NCBI RefSeq assembly: GCF_003171515.1
Contig: NC_089392.1
Span: forward strand, 372,001 to 436,000
Direction of reading: 5' to 3'
From: Pyrenophora tritici-repentis
Taxonomy: Eukaryota > Ascomycota > Dothideomycetes > Pleosporales > Pleosporaceae
Length of the DNA: 64,000 bases
Made by a program: the position numbers and the translations under genes. Each line of letters begins with the position of its first letter. Position 1 is the first letter of the stretch. The notes under the pieces are model-generated. The model ran no database searches, had not been told where the DNA came from, and worked only from the letters and a program-made list of their open reading frames with translations. Below, in pieces: positions 54,501 to 64,000 of the stretch.

Positions 54501-57500
54501 CACCCAACGCGATGTTGAGAACTGATCTCTCAACACCAAACTTGACGTGGACACAAGGTAATGAGCCGTTATCAAATTCTCTCCGACAAAGCATGTTACC
54601 AATTTCTCGTCGACCGTTCTTAACAACTCGTGGTAATGTGTTCGGTGCTGTGATCATGACGCAGTATACTCGTAGATGGTGTTCTTGATACAGCACTTCC
54701 ATGCATCGCTCAGACAGTGAATCTAAGAAGGGAATATCGAGTTGTTGTGGCGGTCCACCAGGATTGGTAGGGGCTGTTGATGCAGCCTGTGTCTCGATGA
54801 GAATGATGGGCAGGTATTCGCCATTGACGTACGAGTCGAAGGACGAGCTACATGGTGTTAGAACGCTCACCTAAAGCATGAGTACACTTACCAGTCGTAG
54901 ATCTTGGGAACGGCCTTCATGATACTGGTGACGAGGTGCTGCACGAAAAAGTATCTGTGTTCAGCTTCCAGTTGACCATGCTCGACCCATTCAACGCGCT
55001 GCCTGATGCGGTCTTCGTAGAGACCAAGGATAAACACCTTGCCCTCTACGACGAATCCGAGTAAGCCAGTTCGGAGAAACTCAAGCTCAAGCAACTGCGG
55101 GGTAGGACTGCCCTCCACAAAGCGGTATGGGCGGGCGTGGAATATGGTTTCAGTGTGCTTCTGCAATTGCCAGAAACCACCAGACAATGAAGGTGAGTCT
55201 ACCCAAATCTCTCCAATCGAGTAGGGTGAACACAGGAGATTCGTCTCTGGATCTACGACGGCTAGCGTCGCATCTGGTATTGGGTATCCAAAAGCGCCAA
55301 CTCGCATTGTGCCGGGCTCATTCGCACGTTTACTAGCCTCTTCTCCTATTGCAAGCACCACAACATCGTTCATCTTGAGCGCTTCCTTGTCTAGCAATAT
55401 CTCGGTCAACTCTGTCGGACCCTTCTTTTTCTTCTCCTTGGTATTGCTTGTTGTACCGCCACCGATAAGACTAGAGTAACCAATCGCCGCTGCACCTTTG
55501 TCTTCGGCCTCATCTTCATCGTCAGATTCCTGCAGTGCTATGCTCAACGGACATCCCATGCGTTCTTCTCCACCTAACCAATCACGGACTGAGATGATCA
55601 TGCCGCCATGTTCGGGAAGACATAGCATTGGCGCAATCAACTCTCGCGCTCTGGGGTTCCTGAGCGGTCGGAAATATCGATCTCCCAGAATCTCGTGAAA
55701 TTCGCAGTCGACCGTGAGCGTATCTATCAAGCATATCTTGACCGTGGCAAAGTTGGGTTCCGTGTTCTTCTTGAAGTTCCTGGTAGCCATGGGATCCTGT
55801 TGGTAGTTGTACGCCGCACGCTTGAGGCCCGGGTAGTCAGCAATCAATATGTTGGATTTGTACTTGGTGATGAGGTGTGCATATAAACCGGGGGTCTCCA
55901 TGGTTGCTGTCTCAAGCCACACAGTCGTATGCCCACCGTATACAGCGAAGAGAATACTCAAGATAAGACCGGCGCTCTCACGTGGGTCGAGGTAGGAAAG
56001 AATCACCTCGGTCGGTGTTCTGGTTTGTGCGGGTGCAACAAACTTGCCCTGTGCGTCCCGCAGGTTACTGCTGAAAGTGTCTTGACTCTGGGTGTTGGAT
56101 GGTATCGTGGTAATCATGGCACTAATGCACGCCATCTGGTGCATGATGGTGCGATGGCTGAGAACGACACCACGCAAGTCACCGGTGGGTGCTCGCGAAA
56201 ACTCGATATATGCAACCTCGGGCACTTGCAACGCTGGAGTATCGTCGTGCTTCTTGGGGTGATAGCTGCCAAACTCGTTCGTTTTCCACCATTCGACTCC
56301 ACTCGGCCACTTGAGTCGATTCTGACTAATGTCACGGTGGAAGGCTTTAAGATTGTTATCGGTAGTCAAGGCGAGATGTGCTTGGGTGGTGGTCAAGAGG
56401 AGAATGAGCTTCTGGTAGTCGTCAACGCTATTGATGGGTACGGCCACAACGCCCGCGATGAAGCAACCCATTAGCGCTACCACGAACTCGATAATCTCCG
56501 TGTCCCTATACACAAGCGCCACGCGGTCGCCCCGGTATAGATTGCTCTTGTCTCTAATGACCTTTGCAACCTTTTCGGCTCGACTCGCCACCTTCTCCCA
56601 AGTGATGGATGCCGTCTCCTTGCCTTTCGAGTCGAGCACCCAGAAAGCAGTAGATCTTGGCTGCGTGCGACCGCGATGGCGAAGGACGGCTCCGATGTTG
56701 TCAAATTTTGACATTTTGACATTGTGGTTGTGCGGGTCGTATACGTCAAAGGGGAGGTCGCGGGGCTCTAGAGGCATCATGGTCTCAGCAGCGCCTCCAG
56801 GGAGATCGCTCGGATGCATCATGGGGGGCGGTATCGCGGCAGTGGGGGAAAAGGCATCGCCAGACGAGTATCGATTCGGGCCGCCATATGAGTCGCGGTG
56901 ATCTTGCATCTGCTGGCCAGTGAAGTCTGAGAAATAACCCTGGTTGACATCCAACATCGTACTCCTCCTGCTGGCCTCACCTGGAGAGCCATATGTGCCG
57001 TCGAAGCCGCCCTGCTGGGTATCCGGGTTGAAGGCGTAATTACCCATCATTGTGGGCTCGCGCGAGTAGTTGTACTCGGGCGTCTGCGGTCGCGGTATAA
57101 AAGTCTCACTGCCCTGGGACAACTGAGAGGCATTGCGCTGCAGGGACGGGGTCCTCAGGCCTAGCTGCTTCTCTTGAAAGCGCCCCACCTGACTGGGCGG
57201 ATATGCCATGTACTGTGAAGTGCCGGCGGTGCTCGTTGACGAGCTCGCATAATGCATTGACGTCCCCGCTGAGCCCTCATGGTGGGATTCTGGGCGCGGG
57301 AGTTCAATATGTGGCGGTTGGGGCTGTTGTTGGCCAGGGCCAGAGAGGGCGGCGAGCGATGCAGTACGGGAGCCGGAACCATCGCTTTGGGCAGGGCTCT
57401 GGTGGCGCAGGTCGCTCTGTAGTTGCGCCGAGAAGGAAGGACCCAGATACTGCGAAAGTAAGACGGTTCGCCGTTTCTCGTAACTGTGCTACTCGTTAGC

Positions 57501-57670
57501 GCACGTGGGCGTAGATGATGCGACGGCAATGGCGACAATGACAACAACAGCAACAGCGGGCGTATATGTGAAGGAACGGCTACCAACCCCTTTTGTGTAA
57601 TGTCGCCTTCCTCGAGCTCGTGGTCCAACTCTTGCAGCTTCGCCTGCAACTCAGGGTTCGTATCGGTCAT
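51578..57670 (-). CDS. CPS1: CPS1/DIP2-like protein with DMAP1-binding and two AMP-binding domains
   Basis: A giant protein of the adenylate-forming superfamily, homologous to animal DIP2 and to Cochliobolus CPS1, described as a general virulence determinant. Exons, in mRNA order, are 57588-57670, 54892-57483, 52817-54847 and 51578-52769, giving 1965 aa. Residues 1-~60 form the DMAP1-binding-type N terminus (ELQAKLQELDHELEEGDITQ, then KGYEKRRTVLLSQYLG, which fixes intron 1). AMP-binding-like domain 1 spans about 200-850 and domain 2 about 900-1560. Both lack the canonical phosphate-loop TSG-TG-PKG; the matching stretches read EFSRAPTGDLRGVVLSH and VWTYWTPDQRRIAVQLGH. The end of the second domain (KGDFHRSRLGEKQRHKILAG) matches the family. 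The last ~330 residues are Gln/Asn-rich with ten consecutive Asn. Introns 2-4 are 44-47 nt; intron 1 is 104 nt. Enzymatic activity is uncertain. Confidence 0.93.
51911..51939. repeat. (GTT)n trinucleotide repeat coding polyasparagine
   Basis: About nine GTT units on the plus strand (AAC on the coding strand), in phase in the last exon of the CPS1-like gene, encoding ten Asn in a row. Confidence 0.9.
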
Positions 57671-58231
57671 GGTGTCGTTCCGCGGCGGAGGTGCCGGTGC
57701 AGTTGGACGGAGCAGACGCGGTGTAGACTAGAGTGGACAGACTTCACTATGCCGTGGCCGTCGGCGACATGTCAAGCTCAAGTCAACAGGATACACCGTC
57801 TTTACAATCAATGTCGTCGCCTTTCATCCAGGCAAATGCGCGCGTCGAGGATAGCCAATGAGTGTGCGAAGGCGTACATTGGCTTCAGGCAGGTCAGACT
57901 GTCAGGTACGCGCAGGCCGTCAGCTTCAGCAGCCGACAGTATGACGTTTTTACCCCAGAGGAGCCGCTTTCTCGCTTGGCACCATGTCTCTATTGTTCTT
58001 CCTTGCTGGTCTTGGACCGCCGACGGCTGCGTTAGTCAGCAGATGCTGTTGTGCCTGACAAGCCATCAGCATGTGCCTCGGCTCGGGATGCTTGGATCAT
58101 GCGCCGGAACGCGTCCGAGGGTGAAGACTGTTCAGAACGTCCTTGCCGGCTCCCCTAGCCTATATCATATCTGACGTCTCCGTCATCTGTTTCTGTAGAC
58201 ATTCATTTTCATTCTCGACATATTCAACACC
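57671..58231. promoter_or_regulatory. bidirectional promoter, CPS1-like / acyl-CoA thioesterase
   Basis: 561 bp between divergent start codons. On the thioesterase side a TATA-like CTATATCATA lies about 70 bp before its ATG (near 58160). Confidence 0.5.
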
Positions 58232-59404
58232 ATGGCCACGCTCATCAGACCTCCACCCGCCGACCCTTCGCAATCTGATATGGAGAGCGTTTTGGAACTG
58301 ACATCACTTTCCGACATCGACCCAAACCTCTTCACCAACACGCGCCCACTATGGCATCCACCGGGTGCGCGTGGAATCTTTGGGGGCGCCGCTATTGCGC
58401 AGACGCTGAGTGCGGCGCAAAAGACGGTCGATCCAGACTTTACCGTACACTCGATGCACTGCTACTTTGTGCTTGCCGGAAATGCAGAGATTCCCATCAT
58501 ATACCACGTAGAGAGGGTGAGGTCAGGAAAGTCGTACGCAACGAGGACCGTACAGGCGCGGCAACGCGGCAGAGTTATATTTACCACGACTATGAGTTTT
58601 GTGAAACAGAACAGTGGAGGAGCGAAAAAGGTCGAGCATGCTTACCCAATGCCCGACGTGCCGGGACCTATTGAGGATCTTGACGACCAAGAAGCCCACA
58701 CCGATCTTACTCCTTTCCAAAGCCAGAGGTTGCCAATTGAAAATGGTAACTATCTTCACATGTCAATCCAGTCTTCTCAATCTGACCTTGACCAGACGAC
58801 TCGGATAAGCCCCACACCAAAAAATGCCGCCAATGGATGCGTGCACGCGGTCGCATCTCCCCCGCCGGTGGCCACGAAGCCCACCTCAGTGCAATCGCCT
58901 ACATGAGTGATAGCTACTTCATCGGCACCGTCGCACGCACCCACAAGCTATGGCGCTACTCGACCGAACGCAAGAACAGGGCAAAGTCGAGCATCGACGA
59001 GGACGTTCTCAAGAAGCTGTTAGAGATGGATGACGCCGAGCTGAAGCGCCAGAAATTTGACGCTGCCGACATGGAACGCATACGACGTTTGAAGAATGGC
59101 GAGGACATTGCCGATGTTGCTCCTAACCCGATGCCAGAGATCGGCATGATGGTTAGCCTGGATCATACAATCTACTTCCATAACCCTCGTAGCTTCCGAG
59201 CAGATGAGTGGATCTTCACCGAAATGGAGACGCCTTGGGCAGGTGATGGTCGTGGCCTTGTATTTCAAAGGATGTACACGCAGGATGGGACACTCATAGC
59301 AAGCTGCGTCCAAGAGGTAAGCATCTTCGTCCACGTGCCACAGATGATTTCACTGACATGTACAGGGACTTGTACGGCTGAAGCAGAATGACAGTAAGCT
59401 ATAG
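58232..59404 (+). CDS. peroxisomal acyl-CoA thioesterase (TesB type), C-terminal SKL
   Basis: Hydrolyses acyl-CoA to free fatty acid and CoA; it is a TesB/ACOT8-like double-hotdog protein. Exons 58232-58745, 58796-59316 and 59366-59404 encode 357 aa. The first hotdog includes RGIFGGAAIAQTLSAAQKTV and VHSMHCYFVLAGNAEIPIIY, then SYATRTVQARQRGRVIF. The second includes YMSDSYFIGTVARTHKL, MVSLDHTIYFHNPRSFRADE and DGRGLVFQRMYTQDGTLIAS. The splice of the 39-nt last exon gives EGLVRLKQNDSKL, ending in the peroxisomal signal SKL. The first splice restores DDSDKPHTKKCRQWMRARG. If the last intron (49 nt) is kept, translation continues 24 codons and ends AEAE, without SKL. The gene is divergent from CPS1. 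Confidence 0.93.
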
Positions 59405-59946
59405 ACTAGCATGTTGCGGGGCAACATGTACCCGTGTGCTTCCATTGGCGCCCGTGCCGTCTTCGCTTCATCTGGCCAGAATAGACTTTATCTCTTTTAG
59501 TACAATTTTTGTTGTCATGTTGAATACCTCGGGTGGTACGAGATGAGATGAGATTCATGCCCTGTAGACTGTAGATAATAAACGTGTCTGTTATAGTACA
59601 ATCTAAAGCACGTGAGTCAACCGAGGGTACTGCGGAAGTCGACGCTTGAGATCAGGGTCCACTAGCGCCGAACCGGCTCGGTGGCATGACCTTCCAGCTA
59701 GACATGTCTTTTAGATCAGCTCCACGATCCCCTAGACCTTTTCGATACATTTAGCTCCAACTTCGTATGCATTTGCTTTTGTAATTCTCCAATTCGCCCC
59801 TAAATTTCCTCCTGGTTCAGTGAAGACATGATAGCCAAGCTAGACTAGCGGACGTCCCGGAATACATCCAACGACCAGTCACACGATGCTGGAGGCTCCC
59901 AACCTATTTTGTACACAAAATATACAACCACAAATCTCCCAGAGGC
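59405..59946. other. intergenic, thioesterase 3' / transcription factor 5'
   Basis: A 542-bp same-strand spacer. It should hold a terminator and a promoter. No gene is seen. Confidence 0.5.
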
Positions 59947-62195
59947 ATGAACGTCAAACAAGCGGCCTGTCTTAATTGCCGTAAGAGCAAAATTAAATGT
60001 CGTCGCGAGGAAGGTGCGCCCGTGTGTGAGCGTTGCTCGCTACAAAAGCTTGAATGTGTAATTCCGGAATTCCATATTGGCAGGCAGAAGGGCGTAAAAA
60101 AGTAAGGTCTGGTTCCCCGGAGATCCACGGAGCTAACAGCGTCAGCAAACGCTCCGGATTGGAGAAGGCGATTTACCAAGTCGAGGAGGCCATTAAGAAG
60201 CGCAAGTCAGATGCATTCACCAGTCAAAGCACGCTGCAACAATTACAACAGCTTTTGAATGAGGCGCAAAGAGATGAGGGTTCAAGTCGTGAAGCAGATA
60301 CGTCGCCTGCATCAGATGCGCATGTGCATGCGCATGTATCAGCAAAAGATATCGCTAGCACTTCTAGTGATGATCAGCTTGCTGTCGAAGATGTTGAAAA
60401 TCCACTTCAACTTCTCGCTCGCGCATCTGATCTGCGTATTGCTACGCCACAATCATATGACCCAAGCATCTCAAGCCCAGACGGCAAATTCAATGGCAGC
60501 GAACAGAGTGCTTACCTTGATGTGCATCACTTCTTCTTGCCTACAAAGGCACACTTGGACCAGGGCCCAGGTCTTGATCCGATAGATGTTGGCCTGGTAA
60601 CGAAAGACGAAGCTGAGATGCTTCTTCAATAGTAAGTCACCCGATTCGAACGCCGACAGCAACTCACAAATCAAAGTTTCCACAAGAAATTGGCTCATAC
60701 ACGATGGGGCCTTGACCCTCTGGTTCATACCTTGTCGTTCGTTCGGAACCGCTCGGCTTTTCTGTTCACTACGCTACTCGCAATGACCGCCATCTTCTTG
60801 CCAGAGACCTCCGCCCTAGCTAAAAGACTACTCCTGCACCGCAGGTTTCTGGCTGAGCAGGTAATTATCCGCAAGTACAGATCTGTCGAGATTGTGCTCG
60901 CATTCATGGTGAGTATACCCTGGATGCCTCCAGGATCGCACGCGAGTGACGATGACACGAGCCATTACTTAGCTACAGCTCTGTCTATTGCGCTGGACCT
61001 TATGCTGGACAAGGTGATTACGCCATCCACCTCGTTTGAGCAGGAATTTGTCCGGAAAATCCCCAAAGCCGAGTGCCTCAACGCGAGAAAGGCACTCGCC
61101 ATGGATGGGTTTGAAGATGTTGACCCGACTTCGGAATGGGGACAGCGACTTCTTCGTCGCAGAGAAAGAGTTTGGATCGCATTGTTCGTTTTAGAGCGAG
61201 GTGTATGCCTAGCGCGTGGCCGCAGCTACTGCGTCCCAAAGACATGTCTGATCATGTACAGCGACAAATGGCACTATCATCAGTACGCTGACGTCCAGGA
61301 TGGATCGCTGGTTTCCATGGCCGTCTTACGCCGCGATCTCGACGACCTTTTTGCTGAAGTACGCACTCGTTGTGACAATTACGGCCCAGACGAAGGAGGC
61401 TCCAAGATTGCGCAAGAGATTGACAGATCCATTGAAGACTTCTTCGACAACTGGTCTAGAGCGTGGCCTTCAGTCATCAGTGATCCGGAGAGTAAGAGTT
61501 TACCTCCGTATGTTGAAATATTGGTCACGCACACGCGACTCTCAACATACTCGATGCTCTTGAACCATCCGAGCGCGCCTCCGGAAGTCAAGCGCTCATT
61601 CCGCAAATCAGCACTATCTTCTGCGCTCAATGTAATGCGCGCAGCTATCCAAGGCGAGTCGCGTCTGAAGTCTATGCCGAATAACACGGTCACGATGATC
61701 TGCTTTGCTGCGAGTGTAGCACTCGCTCTGAGTGCACCTGTACCTGAGGCAAGCGGCAATAAGAAGAGCCTCGCCCCAAGTGTGCGACATCTTATTGAAG
61801 ATACTGCAACGGTCTTGGAACGTATCGGTAGTAAACCTAGCCACCGAAATGGCGCATCACTTGTCTACGGCAGGTTCTTGCGCGTACTAGTCAAACAGGC
61901 ACCGGATATCGACTCGAAGCCTTCAGTGCCTCAGCATAGCCCTGCACTATCAATGGCAATACCAGCCCTCCTATCCCCGGCACACGTCGATGGTGCTTCG
62001 CCGAACAATCACACAGATCCCGTCACCGGTTACTGGTCGGACACGCTTGATTTTTCGGCCATGTCTTACAACGAGGTCAATGAGACGGTGACTAATTCGG
62101 ATCTCTTTTCTGCAGCATTGCTTGACCTACCGTGGAGTGATAGCAATCCACTATGGACGGATTGGATGAGTCTGCCAGACTTCAACTATCCGTAA
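59947..62195 (+). CDS. Zn2Cys6 fungal transcription factor
   Basis: A nuclear DNA-binding regulator of unknown target. Exons 59947-60101, 60146-60631 and 60677-62195 encode 719 aa. The binuclear zinc cluster is complete: C8-x2-C11-x6-C18-x8-C27-x2-C30-x6-C37. The short introns are 44 and 45 nt. The first acceptor is taken as the second AG (60145) because it gives GRQKGVKNKRSGLEKAIYQV, the form usual in this subfamily; the nearer AG at 60138-60139 would insert two residues (NVSK in place of NK). A helix after the cluster (LEKAIYQVEEAIKKRK) probably dimerises. From about 215 the middle-homology region follows (YFHKKLAHTRWGLDPLVHTL, SVEIVLAFMVSIPWMPPGSH, RERVWIALFVLERG). There is no obvious target gene next to it. 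Its neighbours are thioesterase and SCOT, both of CoA metabolism, which is suggestive only. Confidence 0.93.
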
Positions 62196-62629
62196 GGTTG
62201 CCACTCCGCCTGGCGGGTCTCCAAAGAACTACGATACTAGCCATATCACGTAGGCTTAATTAGCAACATTTCATTGCCGGTAAACTAGCTGTCACAAACG
62301 ACCGACGAATCTTCTCAAGGTCCGCCTGACGAGACGGAACGGACGGAACTCGTGGTCCTGGTGGCGCGTCGGCACTCGCTCGGCATGTCCAGGGGAAAAG
62401 GACCCCGCTCCAAGCTCCCAGGTCACTCGATCATCGGCAGTTGATTTGATGCCGACTTTCGCAAGATGCATGACGTTAGAGCTATGCGCGGTTGTCGCAT
62501 GCGCTCGATGGATTTTGTTCGGCATTCGACCGCACCAATCTCAGCCCGAGTGTCAACAAGTCGGTGCTTGTTCAACTTCCTTAGCACTTTATATGGGCTG
62601 AACTTGCTGGTTCGCTTCCCTGCCTCACA
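62196..62629. other. intergenic, transcription factor 3' / SCOT 5'
   Basis: A 434-bp same-strand spacer. A TTTATATGGG element about 40 bp before the SCOT ATG (near 62588) is TATA-like but close to the start codon. Otherwise nothing is seen. Confidence 0.5.
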
Positions 62630-64000
62630 ATGGACTCTTTACCTTCGTCATACCGGCTGCTCGCAGCTCTGCCTTCACGATTATGTTCTCGACGACCAAT
62701 TCCAGCACAACTACGAGCCGCGCGCGCTCTCCCACCGCGATGGCAGCTCATAGGTCAATTACGAAGCATCAGCAAAAGCGCACCGACGATCGATCGCTCC
62801 AAATCAAAGCTCTTCAAAGATGCAGATGAAGCAGTCGCAGATGTACAATCAGGTTCCACAGTCTTGAGCGCTGGTTTTGGGTTATGCGGTGTCGCAGATA
62901 CGCTCATTGGAGCTATGCAGAAACGTGGCCCTCAATCGTTACATTCGTTGACTGCCGTCTCGAACAATGCTGGCATTGAGGACAAGGGAGGGTTGGCACT
63001 ACTCACGAAAAGTGGGCAAGTGTCTAAGCTCATTATAAGCTTCCTCGGAGCCAACAAGGCTCTGGAGAAGCAATATCTGAGTGGTGGCATAGAAATTGAG
63101 CTGTGTCCGCAGGGTACGCTTGCCGAGAGGATACGAGCTGGTGGTGCGGGCATCCCAGCATTCTACACACCAACAGCCGTCAACACCTTACTACAGGATG
63201 GACAGATTCCTGCAAAGTTTGACAAGGAGGGCAAAGCTATTGGTTTTGGCCAGAAAAGGGAGGTTAGAGAGTTCAATGGCAAGAAATTCCTCATGGAGAC
63301 GGCCTTGACTGGGGATGTTGCAATCATTCGGGCGCACAAGGCTGATGAGGCTGGGAACTGTGTATTCAGGTAGGGAAACCTTCCATCGTTTTAGGTAGCT
63401 GCTAACCGTATTGATAGATACACCACTAAAGCCTTCGGTCCCATAATGGCCAAAGCCGCGCGCCTCACAATCGTCGAAGCTGAAGAAATCGTCCCAATCG
63501 GTACTTTTGACGCAAACGACATTGATCTTCCCGGTATCTTTGTCGATCGCATCGTTCCCTCTACAGCCCCCAAGCACATTGAAACCAAGAAGCTTCGCAG
63601 TCCAGCTGCATCAAAAGATACATCGTCGAAGAATGAAGCTACAGAACGTCGCGATCGAATTGCCCGTCGCGCAGCAAAGGAGCTCAAGCAGGGTTACTAT
63701 GTCAACTTGGGTGTCGGTATCCCCACAGCCGCTGCATCGTTTGTACCCGATGGCGTCAAGGTGTGGCTACAAAGCGAGAACGGTATTCTAGGCATGGGCC
63801 CCTACCCAACCGAAGACGAAGTCGACGCAGACATTATCAACGCCGGCAAGGAAACCGTCACACTCCTGCCTGGCGCCTCAACCTTTGACAGCGCAGAGTC
63901 GTTTGGCATGATCCGCGGCGGCCACGTCGACGTGTCCATCCTCGGCGCCTTGCAAGTAAGCGCATCGGGCGACCTGGCAAACTACATGGTCCCCGGAAAG
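62630..64000 (+). CDS. succinyl-CoA:3-ketoacid CoA-transferase, mitochondrial (3' truncated by window)
   Basis: Transfers CoA from succinyl-CoA to acetoacetate in mitochondria (SCOT/OXCT), a fusion of bacterial A and B subunits. Exons 62630-63369 and 63418-beyond 64000; 48-nt intron, with the splice giving [12 protein letters not shown]. Residues 1-~45 are Arg/Ser/Ala-rich (mitochondrial presequence). The A-subunit part carries [20 protein letters not shown] and [20 protein letters not shown], then [12 protein letters not shown] linker of ~35 charged residues ([20 protein letters not shown]) leads into the B part ([20 protein letters not shown]). The catalytic glutamate is E367 in [12 protein letters not shown]. 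The frame is open to the window edge; about 75-100 residues should be missing. It is the only gene cut by the window. Confidence 0.95.

Noticed and set aside
60102..60139. 38-nt version of the first intron of the Zn2Cys6 gene
   Set aside because: In phase, but very short with the branch site touching the acceptor. The next AG (60145) gives the subfamily-like GVKNKRSGLEK.

Overview
This window reads as nuclear DNA of a filamentous ascomycete, most likely a dothideomycete of the order Pleosporales. The reasons are: many short introns (mostly 44-73 nt, with CTAAC/CTGAC-like branch points close to the acceptor), a GC content that looks near 50%, plant-cell-wall and lectin genes (GH11 xylanase, asco-laccase, CVNH-LysM), and a two-AMP-domain protein of the CPS1/DIP2 family first described in Cochliobolus. 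The order-level placement is inference; no rRNA or other marker is present. Exon coordinates below were worked out by hand from GT/AG sites, reading frame and family conservation.

Layout. 0.1-6.2 kb: a NIPA-type Mg2+ transporter (+), anaphase-promoting complex subunit 4 (+, apparently broken by two extra C's in poly-C runs) and ribosomal protein uL2/RPL2 (-, five exons). 6.2-13.1 kb: gene-poor, holding a decayed small membrane-protein gene (-) and a divergent secreted GH11 xylanase (-). 13.1-19.5 kb: a large DUF4045/gelsolin-repeat actin-binding protein (-) and the small GTPase ARL2 (-) with a 17-nt micro-exon. 20.7-26.0 kb: a GNAT-domain protein with YVPPHLR repeats (+), a small conserved-looking protein (+) and a WRAP73/Wdr8 WD40 protein (-) whose stop codon lies 10 bp from that of its convergent neighbour. 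26.6-31.6 kb: a Q-rich protein of unknown function (-) and a single-pass membrane protein (-). 32.1-36.6 kb: mitochondrial phosphatidylserine decarboxylase (-), divergent from a Herp/Usa1-like ubiquitin-like membrane protein (+). 37.1-47.3 kb: an asco-laccase (-), a CVNH-LysM lectin (-) and a ferric-reductase-like flavocytochrome (-), with 4-kb spacers. 51.6-64.0 kb: the CPS1/DIP2-like giant (-), a peroxisomal acyl-CoA thioesterase with a C-terminal SKL (+), a Zn2Cys6 transcription factor (+), and the 5' part of succinyl-CoA:3-ketoacid CoA-transferase (+), cut by the window edge.

How the genes work together. Most are unrelated housekeeping genes in ordinary fungal order, and I see no biosynthetic cluster, transposon, CRISPR array or tRNA. 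Loose themes are plant/environment interaction (xylanase, laccase, lectin, CPS1) and acyl-CoA/lipid metabolism (PSD, thioesterase, SCOT). The points most worth checking are the CVNH-LysM fusion, possible dual targeting of the thioesterase through retention of its last intron, the repeated YVPPHLR motifs ahead of a GNAT domain, and the two frame breaks in APC4.
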